In this document: positions 1-6,958 of the stretch, one piece after another | Numbering within the stretch: position 1 is the first letter of the stretch | Layout of the letters: the number at the start of each line of letters is the position of its first letter | Source of the DNA: Chryseobacterium sp. ON_d1 | GTDB taxonomy: Bacteria; Bacteroidota; Bacteroidia; Flavobacteriales; Weeksellaceae | NCBI RefSeq assembly: GCF_006829085.1 | Contig: NZ_BJTC01000004.1 | Coordinates: 186,001-250,000 of the forward strand | Direction: 5' to 3' | Length of the DNA: 64,000 nucleotides | Program-made: the position numbers and the translations under genes | The notes under the pieces: model-generated | The model's database searches: none | What the model saw: only the letters and a program-made list of their open reading frames with translations | What the model was told of the DNA's origin: nothing

Positions 1-2
1 CC

Positions 3-782
3 GAGCTGAATGAAATGATTATCAATGACCAGTCAGAGAAAACGATAAGAAAGGAACCGGATCTACTGGGAACGAATTATCTGTATGAGCATCTGATCAT
101 CAATAAGCTGAAGAAATACAGGCAGAATGAAAATGCTGTACTGAGCAGGCCTAATCTTGCCAAGCTAAGTCTAATTGTCAGAGTTCTGGGGTATTCGAAT
201 TACATAGACTTCATTAATTCCAATACGGAAACCTTCAATTTTAATGACCTGAGGATTGATATGAATAATGTTAATCTGAATACGGCTCTTCTGGACCGTT
301 TGGTGGGCTGCTGGTATTCTTATAACAGAAATCTGCCAGACAATCCTTTAATGGCAAAAGAAGACCGTATATGGCGTTCTGCTATGGAGATTTATAAATC
401 TGAAACAACCGGAGAATATTTTATTGAAAGGAGCGGTGGTGACCACCATAAATATTTTGGAAAAGTAACAGCCTATTCAGATTATGTATTCATCATCATG
501 AACAGCAACACTTTTATCCGGCAGAGACATTTTATTTCAAGGATAAAAGATATTAAAGAAAAACTTAAGAACCCAGACTATAAGCTCCACGAAATCCACT
601 TTATAAGCACCTGTATCAGTTTTAACCAGGAGCCGATTGCCCTGTTTGAAATCTTTAGAAAAGCAGACCGAAAAAATTTCATTTCGGATTCTATCAGTTT
701 TCCGATTGACAGTGATGAAATCCCGGAATCTATTGTGAAACAACTTGAAGACACAGAGTCCAACAGAATTGATTACAGATAG
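3..782 (+). CDS. Hypothetical protein, 5' end cut by the window edge
   Basis: The reading frame is open to the first base of the window (codons for E-L-N-E precede the first ATG at 15), so the gene probably begins upstream. The visible part has about 255-259 residues. It is soluble in appearance, with no membrane segment or signal peptide; an Asn/Lys-rich N-terminal half is followed by a region rich in aromatic residues (for example GCWYSYNR, EYFIERSGG). I do not recognise a family. It ends 157 bases before the next gene on the same strand. No function can be assigned. Confidence 0.6.
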   Translation, partial: ELNEMIINDQSEKTIRKEPDLLGTNYLYEHLIINKLKKYRQNENAVLSRPNLAKLSLIVRVLGYSNYIDFINSNTETFNFNDLRIDMNNVNLNTALLDRLVGCWYSYNRNLPDNPLMAKEDRIWRSAMEIYKSETTGEYFIERSGGDHHKYFGKVTAYSDYVFIIMNSNTFIRQRHFISRIKDIKEKLKNPDYKLHEIHFISTCISFNQEPIALFEIFRKADRKNFISDSISFPIDSDEIPESIVKQLEDTESNRIDYR

Positions 783-938
783 TTAAGATATAAAAAAAGC
801 CGTCAGAAACGTGGACACCAAAGGATGTATTCTATTTCTCTTATGCCTGGAATACATTTAATCATTCAAAACCAATAGATTACAGCAATAATTCTTTAAC
901 TTAATAGTTTTAATTATGAACCCATCAATGACCTCGTT

Positions 939-2165
939 ATGGAATATTGTGAACTGCATGAAGTTTTGAAGAGTCATTTTGATTCCGGAAAAGACAGGAT
1001 TGAAATAAAAGAGCTGAATGTAACCATTGAGGCAATTCCTTTTGAGTCCAAAGTTTCTGACCTGCTCTATGGTTCGGAGCACCAGCATTGCAGTAAACAT
1101 CAGCAAGCTCTGGAAATCAACGAAAAAGGATACCTTTTTTATAATCACCCTACAATAGACCTCAAAGATTTTGATATTGAATGCAATAAAAAGTTTGAAT
1201 ATTATATTCTGAAGAGAGCCGATATTGAAACGGCAGATGGATGCATATTCTTTTTTCACGGGCTGAACGAGAAGAAATGGGACAAATACCTGCCATGGGC
1301 TTATGAACTGGCCCAAAGGACCAAAAAAGCCATTATATTGTTCCCGATCGCTTTTCATATGAACCGTGCAGAGCCTATCTGGAGTGACCGTCATCACATG
1401 ATGGAAGTCGTTAGTTTCAGGAAGAAAAAGTATCCTGAAAACATGAATTATTCCTATGTAAATGCTGCTATTAGCTCCCGGCTGGAAGCCCACCCTCAAA
1501 GGATGTTCTGGTCCGGGCTTCAAACCTATTCTGACGTTACTGAAGTTGTGAAAAACATTAAATCCGGTACAATTAAAAGCATTGCCGCAGAGGCAAGCCT
1601 GAATCTGTTCGGATATTCTATAGGGTCCTTTCTTTCCATGATCATTAAAATGGCTGATCCCAATGATTATTTTACTCAGGCAAAAGTATTCTGTTTTTGC
1701 GGAGGAATGACCATCGACAGGATGTTTCCGATATCAAAATACATTATGGATACTCAGGCAACGGTCAAGATGCAGTCTGTCTTTACAGAACTTCTGAGTT
1801 CAGATTTTAAATCAGATTCCCGCTTGAAACACTATCAGACCGATGCATTACATTCACAGGAAAGCTGGTTCAAAAAGATGCTGCGGTATAATTTCTTTCA
1901 AAAAGAACGGGAAGAAAGAATTCGGGAGATCCAATCTCAGATCAAAGCTTATGTCTTGGAGAAGGACAGTGTTGCTCCTCCTATGGAAGCTTTAAATACA
2001 CTGCAGGGAGGCTACAGGAATATCGATGTTGATATTGAAATCAAGGATTTTCCGTACGAATATTCTCATATGGTTCCTTTTCCTCTTACCCATAAGCATA
2101 AGAAAGACGTCACGGAAGCCTTTCACCATTTTATAAAATCTGCCAGCGATTTTTATGGCAGTTGA
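939..2165 (+). CDS. DUF6051-like alpha/beta-hydrolase-fold protein
   Basis: A 408-residue protein with two features of an alpha/beta hydrolase. FFHGLNE (about 105-111) is an oxyanion-type HG loop after a beta strand, and GYSIG (225-229) is a nucleophile elbow with Ser227. A candidate late His lies in the EYSHMVPFP stretch near the C-terminus. From memory this matches the Bacteroidota family DUF6051. No signal peptide is visible, so it is probably cytoplasmic. The frame continues upstream to a TAA without another ATG, so 939 is the only ATG start, although no Shine-Dalgarno sequence is evident. The substrate is unknown. It converges on the LytTR regulator gene. Confidence 0.6.
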   Translation: MEYCELHEVLKSHFDSGKDRIEIKELNVTIEAIPFESKVSDLLYGSEHQHCSKHQQALEINEKGYLFYNHPTIDLKDFDIECNKKFEYYILKRADIETADGCIFFFHGLNEKKWDKYLPWAYELAQRTKKAIILFPIAFHMNRAEPIWSDRHHMMEVVSFRKKKYPENMNYSYVNAAISSRLEAHPQRMFWSGLQTYSDVTEVVKNIKSGTIKSIAAEASLNLFGYSIGSFLSMIIKMADPNDYFTQAKVFCFCGGMTIDRMFPISKYIMDTQATVKMQSVFTELLSSDFKSDSRLKHYQTDALHSQESWFKKMLRYNFFQKEREERIREIQSQIKAYVLEKDSVAPPMEALNTLQGGYRNIDVDIEIKDFPYEYSHMVPFPLTHKHKKDVTEAFHHFIKSASDFYGS

Positions 2166-2257
2166 TCATTCTCCTTTTTTAGGGATAAAAGATGGAAAGG
2201 AATAGTTTGAAAAATAATAATATAAGATCCATGGTTTTTGTTTTTAGCTTTTATTTA

Positions 2258-3001
2258 TCAACTGACTAGCCAGTCTTTGAAATCTTTCACCCGGTCTCTG
2301 CTTACCGTAATTTCCTCTTCAGGCTGAAAATCCAGATCCACTTTGTAATACGGTGAAGTATGAATGTTTCTGATATAATCTGAACTGATAATAAACTGCC
2401 TGTTGACCCTGAAAAACTTTTTGCCATCGAGAACATCTTCGAGCTCATCAAGCGTAAAATCTGATGGGTAAGTGCGGTCTTCCGTCTGAAGATAGACGAT
2501 TTTATTTTCACTGAAAAAACAGCTTATTTCATGAGTCTGTATAATTTTAAGGTTATATCCTATTTTAACAAGAACTCTGGAAAGGGTAGATTTTTCTTTT
2601 CTGATCAGCTGTTTGATATCCTGAGAAGCATTGGTATCATTTGCCGGAATGAACGATTTGAACTTTTCTATTGCCCCTTCGAGATCTTCATCAAGGATGG
2701 GTTTTAAGAGATAATCAATACTGTTCAGTTTGAATGCTTTCAGTGTATATTGGTCAAAAGCTGTTGTATAGATAATGAAACCTTTGGTAGGTACTTTTTC
2801 AAAAATATCGAAAGAGAGACCATCACCCAAAACAATATCGGAGAAGATCAACTGAGGATGTTCGTTTTCAGAAAACCAGGCAACCCCCTCTTCTACTGAT
2901 TCTATTTTAGCAACGACATCTATTTCAGGAAAACGACCCAGCATTCTTTCCAATTTCCTTGAAGCAGGTTTTTCATCTTCTATAATGACAGTTTTGATCA
3001 T
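2258..3001 (-). CDS. LytTR-family DNA-binding response regulator
   Basis: A 247-residue response regulator. The receiver domain (1-120) has acidic residues E8/D9, phospho-acceptor Asp55 in FSDIVLGDG, Thr80, and Lys100 in LLKP. The C-terminal LytTR DNA-binding domain (about 143-245) contains the RVNRQFIIS signature. It is the obvious partner of the LytS-type kinase at 4783-6117, though three small genes lie between them. It is the last gene of the minus-strand cluster, 60 bases after the 91-residue 2TM gene. I infer that it binds the paired ACCnTTCGG repeats found in front of three promoters here and so activates its own locus and the TonB receptor operon. Confidence 0.93.
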   Translation of the reverse strand: MIKTVIIEDEKPASRKLERMLGRFPEIDVVAKIESVEEGVAWFSENEHPQLIFSDIVLGDGLSFDIFEKVPTKGFIIYTTAFDQYTLKAFKLNSIDYLLKPILDEDLEGAIEKFKSFIPANDTNASQDIKQLIRKEKSTLSRVLVKIGYNLKIIQTHEISCFFSENKIVYLQTEDRTYPSDFTLDELEDVLDGKKFFRVNRQFIISSDYIRNIHTSPYYKVDLDFQPEEEITVSRDRVKDFKDWLVS

Positions 3002-3061
3002 TGAGCTTTAATTTTGGTTTTCAGATTTTAGGAAATAAAGGTAGAGAAAAGCAGACAACTT

Positions 3062-3337
3062 TTAATAATCTATTGGCTTTTTCTCTTTTCTCATTTCTTT
3101 TTCAATCATATGTCTTTCCCACTCAGAATCAAAAAGAAACAGTTTTATCGCTTTTACAAGAAGGATAAGTCCCCATATTCCAAGTATGGCATATCTGTCA
3201 AATAATTGGATTCTGATTATCTTTTCATCAAATATATCATCAGGAGCAATAAGCACAGCAACGACTGTAAATATGAAAATACTTCTGTAGAATTTTTTGA
3301 TGTTTTGAGTTCTTGTGTAAGCAGTTTGGTAATCCAT
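3062..3337 (-). CDS. 2TM-domain small membrane protein
   Basis: A 91-residue protein made almost entirely of one 2TM module: a basic N-terminal helix (AYTRTQNIKKFY), two hydrophobic helices (about 18-32 and 47-67) joined by a short loop, and a charged C-terminal tail (EWERHMIEKEMRKEKK). The tail and the xxKKFYxS entry match the other 2TM proteins of this locus and the C-terminus of the kinase. It lies 27 bases after the next 2TM gene and 60 bases before the response regulator, so the three are probably co-transcribed from the promoter at 3700-3707. The function of the domain is unknown; a role in signal input is inference. Confidence 0.85.
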   Translation of the reverse strand: MDYQTAYTRTQNIKKFYRSIFIFTVVAVLIAPDDIFDEKIIRIQLFDRYAILGIWGLILLVKAIKLFLFDSEWERHMIEKEMRKEKKPIDY

Positions 3338-3364
3338 GATTGTATAATTTTTAAGTTATTAGGG

Positions 3365-3661
3365 TTAAAATGTTTTTATTTTTGGTTTTTCTTCTTTATC
3401 CATCAGTTCCTTTATTTTTCTTTCCTCCCATTCTTTACCGATTCCATAGACATTAACAGCATGAAATGCAAGTCCGATCCCCCAGCCCAGTGCAGGCCAT
3501 AAGAACCATAAATAACCCGGTGCAGTAAGAATATTCAATATGGCTAAAAAAGGAATTACAAGACAGTAAGAAGTAAGATTTCCATAAAACTCTTTCAGTT
3601 CTTTTACTCTTCTTGAGGCTTTTCTGTAAGCTATCGTTTCTTTGTTGGGTAAAATTTCCAT
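3365..3661 (-). CDS. 2TM-domain small membrane protein
   Basis: A 98-residue 2TM protein and the closest relative here of the C-terminal module of the neighbouring kinase. Both have the pattern Y-x-x-A-x-(K/R)-R-V-(K/R)-E-(L/M)-K-x-F-Y, two hydrophobic helices split by a short loop ending in W-x-x-(W/Y)-PAL-x-WG, then (F/Y)-GIG-x-x-W-(E/Q)-E-(R/K)-KI. It is the first gene after a promoter carrying the paired LytTR-type operator (3741-3770), so it is probably an autoregulated target of the system. The leader from the inferred start of transcription to ATG is about 33 bases. The molecular role is unknown. Confidence 0.87.
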   Translation of the reverse strand: MEILPNKETIAYRKASRRVKELKEFYGNLTSYCLVIPFLAILNILTAPGYLWFLWPALGWGIGLAFHAVNVYGIGKEWEERKIKELMDKEEKPKIKTF

Positions 3662-3699
3662 AATGTTTTGTTTTAAAGGTTAATTTGTTTTTCTTGACT

Positions 3700-3707
3700 C
3701 AAAGATA
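3700..3707 (-). promoter_or_regulatory. Promoter -7 element TATCTTTG (2TM-lytTR genes)
   Basis: Read on the minus strand, this is an exact match to the Bacteroidota -7 consensus TAnnTTTG. It lies 39 bases upstream of the 2TM start codon at 3661. The operator at 3741-3770 begins 34 bases upstream of it, the same spacing as at the other two operator-bearing promoters. Confidence 0.7.
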
Positions 3708-3740
3708 CTTCAAGGAAGAGCTCAAATCAATTTTATATTA

Positions 3741-3770
3741 CCGAAGGGTAGAAAATGATATCCGAATGGT
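3741..3770 (-). promoter_or_regulatory. Paired LytTR-type operator, site 1
   Basis: On the minus strand, two direct half-sites, ACCATTCGG (3762-3770) and ACCCTTCGG (3741-3749), are 21 bases apart, two helical turns. This architecture is usual for LytTR regulators. The same pair occurs at 6176-6205 and 9266-9295. The proximal half-site is 34 bases from the -7 element, an activator position. Binding by the response regulator at 2258-3001 is inferred. Confidence 0.75.
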
Positions 3771-3837
3771 AAAAACTTGTGATTAATGGAATATTCGTGT
3801 GAAATCTCTAAATTTCCTTGTTATAAAAAGCCTGGAA

Positions 3838-4407
3838 TCAGTAGATAAAAGGGATCAGTTTCTTTGTACTTTTCCTGTACTCAATGTATTCATCCCCGAA
3901 CTGTTCTACTAAAGCCTGTTCTTCAATTTTAATTCTATAGCTAAAAGCTAAAAAAGGAGGTATAAAAGCGAAGATTAATGACAGCCAGTTGTTTAAATAC
4001 AGTCCAAGTCCAAGTGAAGTCAGCAGCGAAAAAGCGTAGGAAGGATGCCTCAGGTATTTATAAAATCCTTCTTTTTTGATTTTATGGTCCTGTCTGATGG
4101 TAACATCCACCGTAAAGTATTTTCCCAGAGACCTGATAATAATGTACCTGAAAATAATCCCGGCAAGAATGAAAAACTCACCAAGGTAAAGAATCCAGTG
4201 ATCTTTATTGATTGAAAAACGGGTATTATAGGATATGATTACTGAACTCATGATGGAAAAAGGAATGGCTAGCCATAAGATATTCAGAGTAGATCTGTCT
4301 TTGTCTTTTTTATCTTCTTTGCCGGATTTCAGCATGTTTTTATACAATATCTCTGTAAGAAACCAGACAACCATTGAGATGTAAAACAGAATGGATAAAG
4401 TGTTCAT
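3838..4407 (-). CDS. Isoprenylcysteine carboxyl methyltransferase (ICMT)-family membrane protein
   Basis: A 189-residue integral membrane protein with about five hydrophobic segments. The C-terminal half has the family signature: RHPSYAFSLL (an R-H-P-x-Y motif), a helical pair, then a late acidic stretch EEQALVEQFGDEYIEYR. In characterised relatives this region binds S-adenosylmethionine. Bacterial members lack prenylated protein targets, so the natural substrate is unknown. The gene sits between two 2TM genes, 86 bases downstream of the 101-residue one, and is probably in the kinase operon. Confidence 0.8.
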   Translation of the reverse strand: MNTLSILFYISMVVWFLTEILYKNMLKSGKEDKKDKDRSTLNILWLAIPFSIMSSVIISYNTRFSINKDHWILYLGEFFILAGIIFRYIIIRSLGKYFTVDVTIRQDHKIKKEGFYKYLRHPSYAFSLLTSLGLGLYLNNWLSLIFAFIPPFLAFSYRIKIEEQALVEQFGDEYIEYRKSTKKLIPFIY

Positions 4408-4493
4408 TTTCTACGGGTTTAAGGTTATGTTTAGATGAAATGACAGATCACTAACCTGCAGAATATCACAATGCAATTTTGATGTTTTATTTT

Positions 4494-4799
4494 CTAATGA
4501 TCTTTCTTCTTGTCTATGATTTCACGGATTTTATCTTCCTCCCATTTTTTTACAGCTCCTATTTTGGGTAAGAAAACCGCCGCCGCATGAGCCAGAAGCC
4601 CAATTCCCCAAAAAGTGGCAGTAAAGAAATTTTTAAACTGAAAATAGCTTTCTCCGGGTTCCAGATGTGAAATATTATAAAAAACAATAATAATGTTTAC
4701 TGCCACATAAACGAATACATGTCCATAAAACCCGGTCAGTTGCTCTACCTGTTTTTTAGCCTGCTGATATTGAATATCATCTTCATCGAATTTTTCCAT
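4494..4799 (-). CDS. 2TM-domain small membrane protein
   Basis: A 101-residue protein with the 2TM layout: an N-terminal amphipathic helix (YQQAKKQVEQLTGFYG), two membrane helices (about 27-43 and 57-77) and a charged tail (VKKWEEDKIREIIDKKK). The tail is the same element that ends the kinase and the 98-residue protein. The start codon overlaps the end of the kinase gene by 17 bases, so the two are translationally coupled and the protein is likely made together with the kinase. Its function is unknown. Confidence 0.85.
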   Translation of the reverse strand: MEKFDEDDIQYQQAKKQVEQLTGFYGHVFVYVAVNIIIVFYNISHLEPGESYFQFKNFFTATFWGIGLLAHAAAVFLPKIGAVKKWEEDKIREIIDKKKDH

Positions 4800-6117
4800 T
4801 GTTTCTGTTTTTTTGTTGATTCATAATTTCCCTTATCTTCTTTTCCTGCCATGATTCCCCGATTCCGAAAATTTTGAAAGCCCTGAAAGCCAAAACCATT
4901 CCCCATGCTAATGCCGGATACCAAAACCAATATTCTCCCTTACTGGTAAAAAGATTGACAAAGAATAAAAAGGGAATAATAATACTGAACGTAATCAGGC
5001 TGGAATAAAACTTTTTCATTTCCCTAACCCTCTTTTGAGCCCTTTTATAAGCAGCAGCTTCTTCTTCAGGTTCTTCATTGGAAACTTGAGGCTTAACCAA
5101 AAGCATCGGAAGCTTTACTTTAAAATGGTCCTCGGACTTTTCTATGAAGACATTCCGTTCTGTAAGCAGAGAATAGCGTTGTACAATATTGGCAAGACCA
5201 ATCCCGGAACTTTCTTTGATCTGCTCTCTTACCTGCAGATTGTTTTCAATGCAGAGGGTATTTCCATCTGAAAAAATTCTGATAGTAAGTGGTTTTGATG
5301 ATGTCGCAAAATTATGTTTGATACAGTTTTCCAACAGCAGCTGTAGAGAAAGCGGAACCACATATTTCTGATAATCTTCCCTGGGAACATCAAAACTAAA
5401 ATCCACACTGTCTTCAAACCTTGTTTTTAGAAGGTCACAATACGTTTTAGCAAATTCTATCTCATCTTCCACCGTCACCATCTCTTTATCTTTCTGTTCA
5501 AGTACATACCGGTAAATCTTTGACATTGAAGCGGTAAACTTCTGGGCCTGCCGGGGATTTTCATCAATCAGAGAGCTTAACACATTCAATGAATTAAAAA
5601 GGAAATGAGGGTCCAGCTGGTTTTTTAAACTCTCAAACTGAGCATTGGCAGATTTGGCAATAAGCTTCTGTTCCACCACCTCTTTTCTGGAAGTCTTCTT
5701 CAGTTCTTCCATAAAGCTTTTCGCATGGAGAAAAGCAGATATGAGCAGGGCAATATTGATCATAAACCAATTGGTAACTCCATATTTTGATGAAAAAAAC
5801 TCTTCTGCAGTAGCTGTTTTCTGAATAACAACATAGTTCATATAATTGCAGAAATAAACCAGAATGAAATTCCCGATAACAATCGAAATGATGCTTAAAA
5901 CGGCCCTTGTACGGGTAGCTTCTGACCAGGGAAATTTTTTATTCAGAAATTCATTGATAAACCCGTTCCCAAATCCCAATACAAATGAGTACATCGTAGA
6001 AAGAAGCAGTGTGATCATAAAAGTCCGGAAAGTCTTTTCATCATTGAAAAACAAAAAGAAAAACAATGTGGTTCCCAATGATGTCCAAAGTAATGTTGTA
6101 AGGTATTTACGCTTCAT
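4783..6117 (-). CDS. LytS-type sensor histidine kinase with C-terminal 2TM module
   Basis: About 444 residues. Four predicted membrane helices lie in the first ~150 residues, then a His_kinase domain with PHFLFNSLNVL (His171) and a HATPase domain with ENCIKHN (264-270) and SGIGLAN (304-310). A 2TM module fused at ~357-440 is closely related to the neighbouring 98-residue protein. I chose ATG 6117 rather than 6162. A -7 element (6135-6142) and the operator (6176-6205) lie just upstream of 6117, and the longer reading would place the promoter inside the gene. The kinase presumably phosphorylates the LytTR regulator; the signal is unknown. Confidence 0.9.
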   Translation of the reverse strand: MKRKYLTTLLWTSLGTTLFFFLFFNDEKTFRTFMITLLLSTMYSFVLGFGNGFINEFLNKKFPWSEATRTRAVLSIISIVIGNFILVYFCNYMNYVVIQKTATAEEFFSSKYGVTNWFMINIALLISAFLHAKSFMEELKKTSRKEVVEQKLIAKSANAQFESLKNQLDPHFLFNSLNVLSSLIDENPRQAQKFTASMSKIYRYVLEQKDKEMVTVEDEIEFAKTYCDLLKTRFEDSVDFSFDVPREDYQKYVVPLSLQLLLENCIKHNFATSSKPLTIRIFSDGNTLCIENNLQVREQIKESSGIGLANIVQRYSLLTERNVFIEKSEDHFKVKLPMLLVKPQVSNEEPEEEAAAYKRAQKRVREMKKFYSSLITFSIIIPFLFFVNLFTSKGEYWFWYPALAWGMVLAFRAFKIFGIGESWQEKKIREIMNQQKNRNNGKIR

Positions 6118-6134
6118 GATCTGTTTTCTTGACT

Positions 6135-6142
6135 CAAAATTA
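6135..6142 (-). promoter_or_regulatory. Promoter -7 element TAATTTTG (kinase operon)
   Basis: This is an exact TAnnTTTG match on the minus strand, 18 bases upstream of ATG 6117, with TTTTTG 17 bases further upstream as a possible -33 element. The downstream TTTGAGTCAAGAAAA is repeated almost exactly behind the promoter at 3700-3707. Operator site 2 begins 34 bases upstream. Confidence 0.72.
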
Positions 6143-6175
6143 GCTTTTATTAAAGGTATCAAAAATTAATTCTTA

Positions 6176-6205
6176 CCGAAGGGCTTATTTTCCTCTCTGA
6201 ATGGT
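6176..6205 (-). promoter_or_regulatory. Paired LytTR-type operator, site 2
   Basis: Minus-strand half-sites ACCATTCAG (6197-6205) and GCCCTTCGG (6176-6184) are 21 bases apart and 34 bases from the -7 element, the same geometry as sites 1 and 3. Autoregulation of the kinase operon is inferred. Confidence 0.75.
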
Positions 6206-6248
6206 ATAAAAAAACCTTCACGGATGAAGGTTATATGAAAAGGGAAAA

Positions 6249-6908
6249 CTATTTTACTTTTTCTGCCGGAAGACTTAGAAAATAATCAGCTTCTGCTTTT
6301 CCCCAGCTTGGATCCAATGCAGTTTTTGGCTTGTAGGCTTTAAATTTTGCCTGAGCATCTTTAAACATTTCCAAGCCTTTGGTTTTACTCCCTCCGTATT
6401 GTTCAGGGGTAAAATAAGTGTCTTCTGCTTTGATAAGAGCAATCCTTGGATTTGAAGGATCCAGCTTTTCTGCAGTACTAAGTTCCTCAGAAGCTCTTGC
6501 TCCGTCTGTCATGTAACGTTGCGGAGGATTCACCATCATTCTCAAAGAATAAGACATTTTTCTCAACAGGTGAATTTCTGCATTATCTGCTCCTGCCAGG
6601 TTCTGAGCCATTGAAAGATGTTTTTCAGCCTGATCTGCGATAACATCCAATTCCTGCATTTTTCCTTCTCTCATCAGGGTTCTCCCTTTCTGAATTAAAG
6701 AAAATGCAGCATAGTATGCCGGAAGCCACTTTGTACTTTCTTTACTTCCTATTCTCTGGAAATCGTTGGACAGCGCCTGGAAATCTTCCGGTGTTTTACA
6801 GGTTTCTATCTTTGCTATTTTGTCAGACATTATTTTGTCATAATCTGCCTGTGCAAAAGCCGTCAGGCTCATACAAACTAAAGCAAAGCTTAAAAGGTAT
6901 TTTTTCAT
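6249..6908 (-). CDS. Secreted helical repeat protein of unknown function
   Basis: A 219-residue protein with a clear signal peptide (MKKYLLSFALVCMSLTAFAQ) and a mature part of amphipathic helices that resembles degenerate TPR units, for example the LRKMSYSLRM region and EKLDPSNPRIALIKAEDTY. Expected location is the periplasm or outer surface. It follows the TonB receptor gene after 50 bases with no terminator visible, so it is likely the second gene of the operon driven by the promoter at 9225-9232. Its role is unknown; a periplasmic accessory to the receptor is inference. The hairpin-poor A/T tract after it gives no clear terminator. Confidence 0.75.
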   Translation of the reverse strand: MKKYLLSFALVCMSLTAFAQADYDKIMSDKIAKIETCKTPEDFQALSNDFQRIGSKESTKWLPAYYAAFSLIQKGRTLMREGKMQELDVIADQAEKHLSMAQNLAGADNAEIHLLRKMSYSLRMMVNPPQRYMTDGARASEELSTAEKLDPSNPRIALIKAEDTYFTPEQYGGSKTKGLEMFKDAQAKFKAYKPKTALDPSWGKAEADYFLSLPAEKVK

Positions 6909-6958
6909 GAGATCTAATTTTAAAAGTTAGTGATGTTTGTTGGTCCTAAGTTATGTTT

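Noticed and set aside
858..1523. A 221-codon open frame on the minus strand
   Set aside because: It lies antisense to the DUF6051-like gene, its translation has no recognisable domain and it starts inside a coding gene; it is a shadow of the plus-strand frame.
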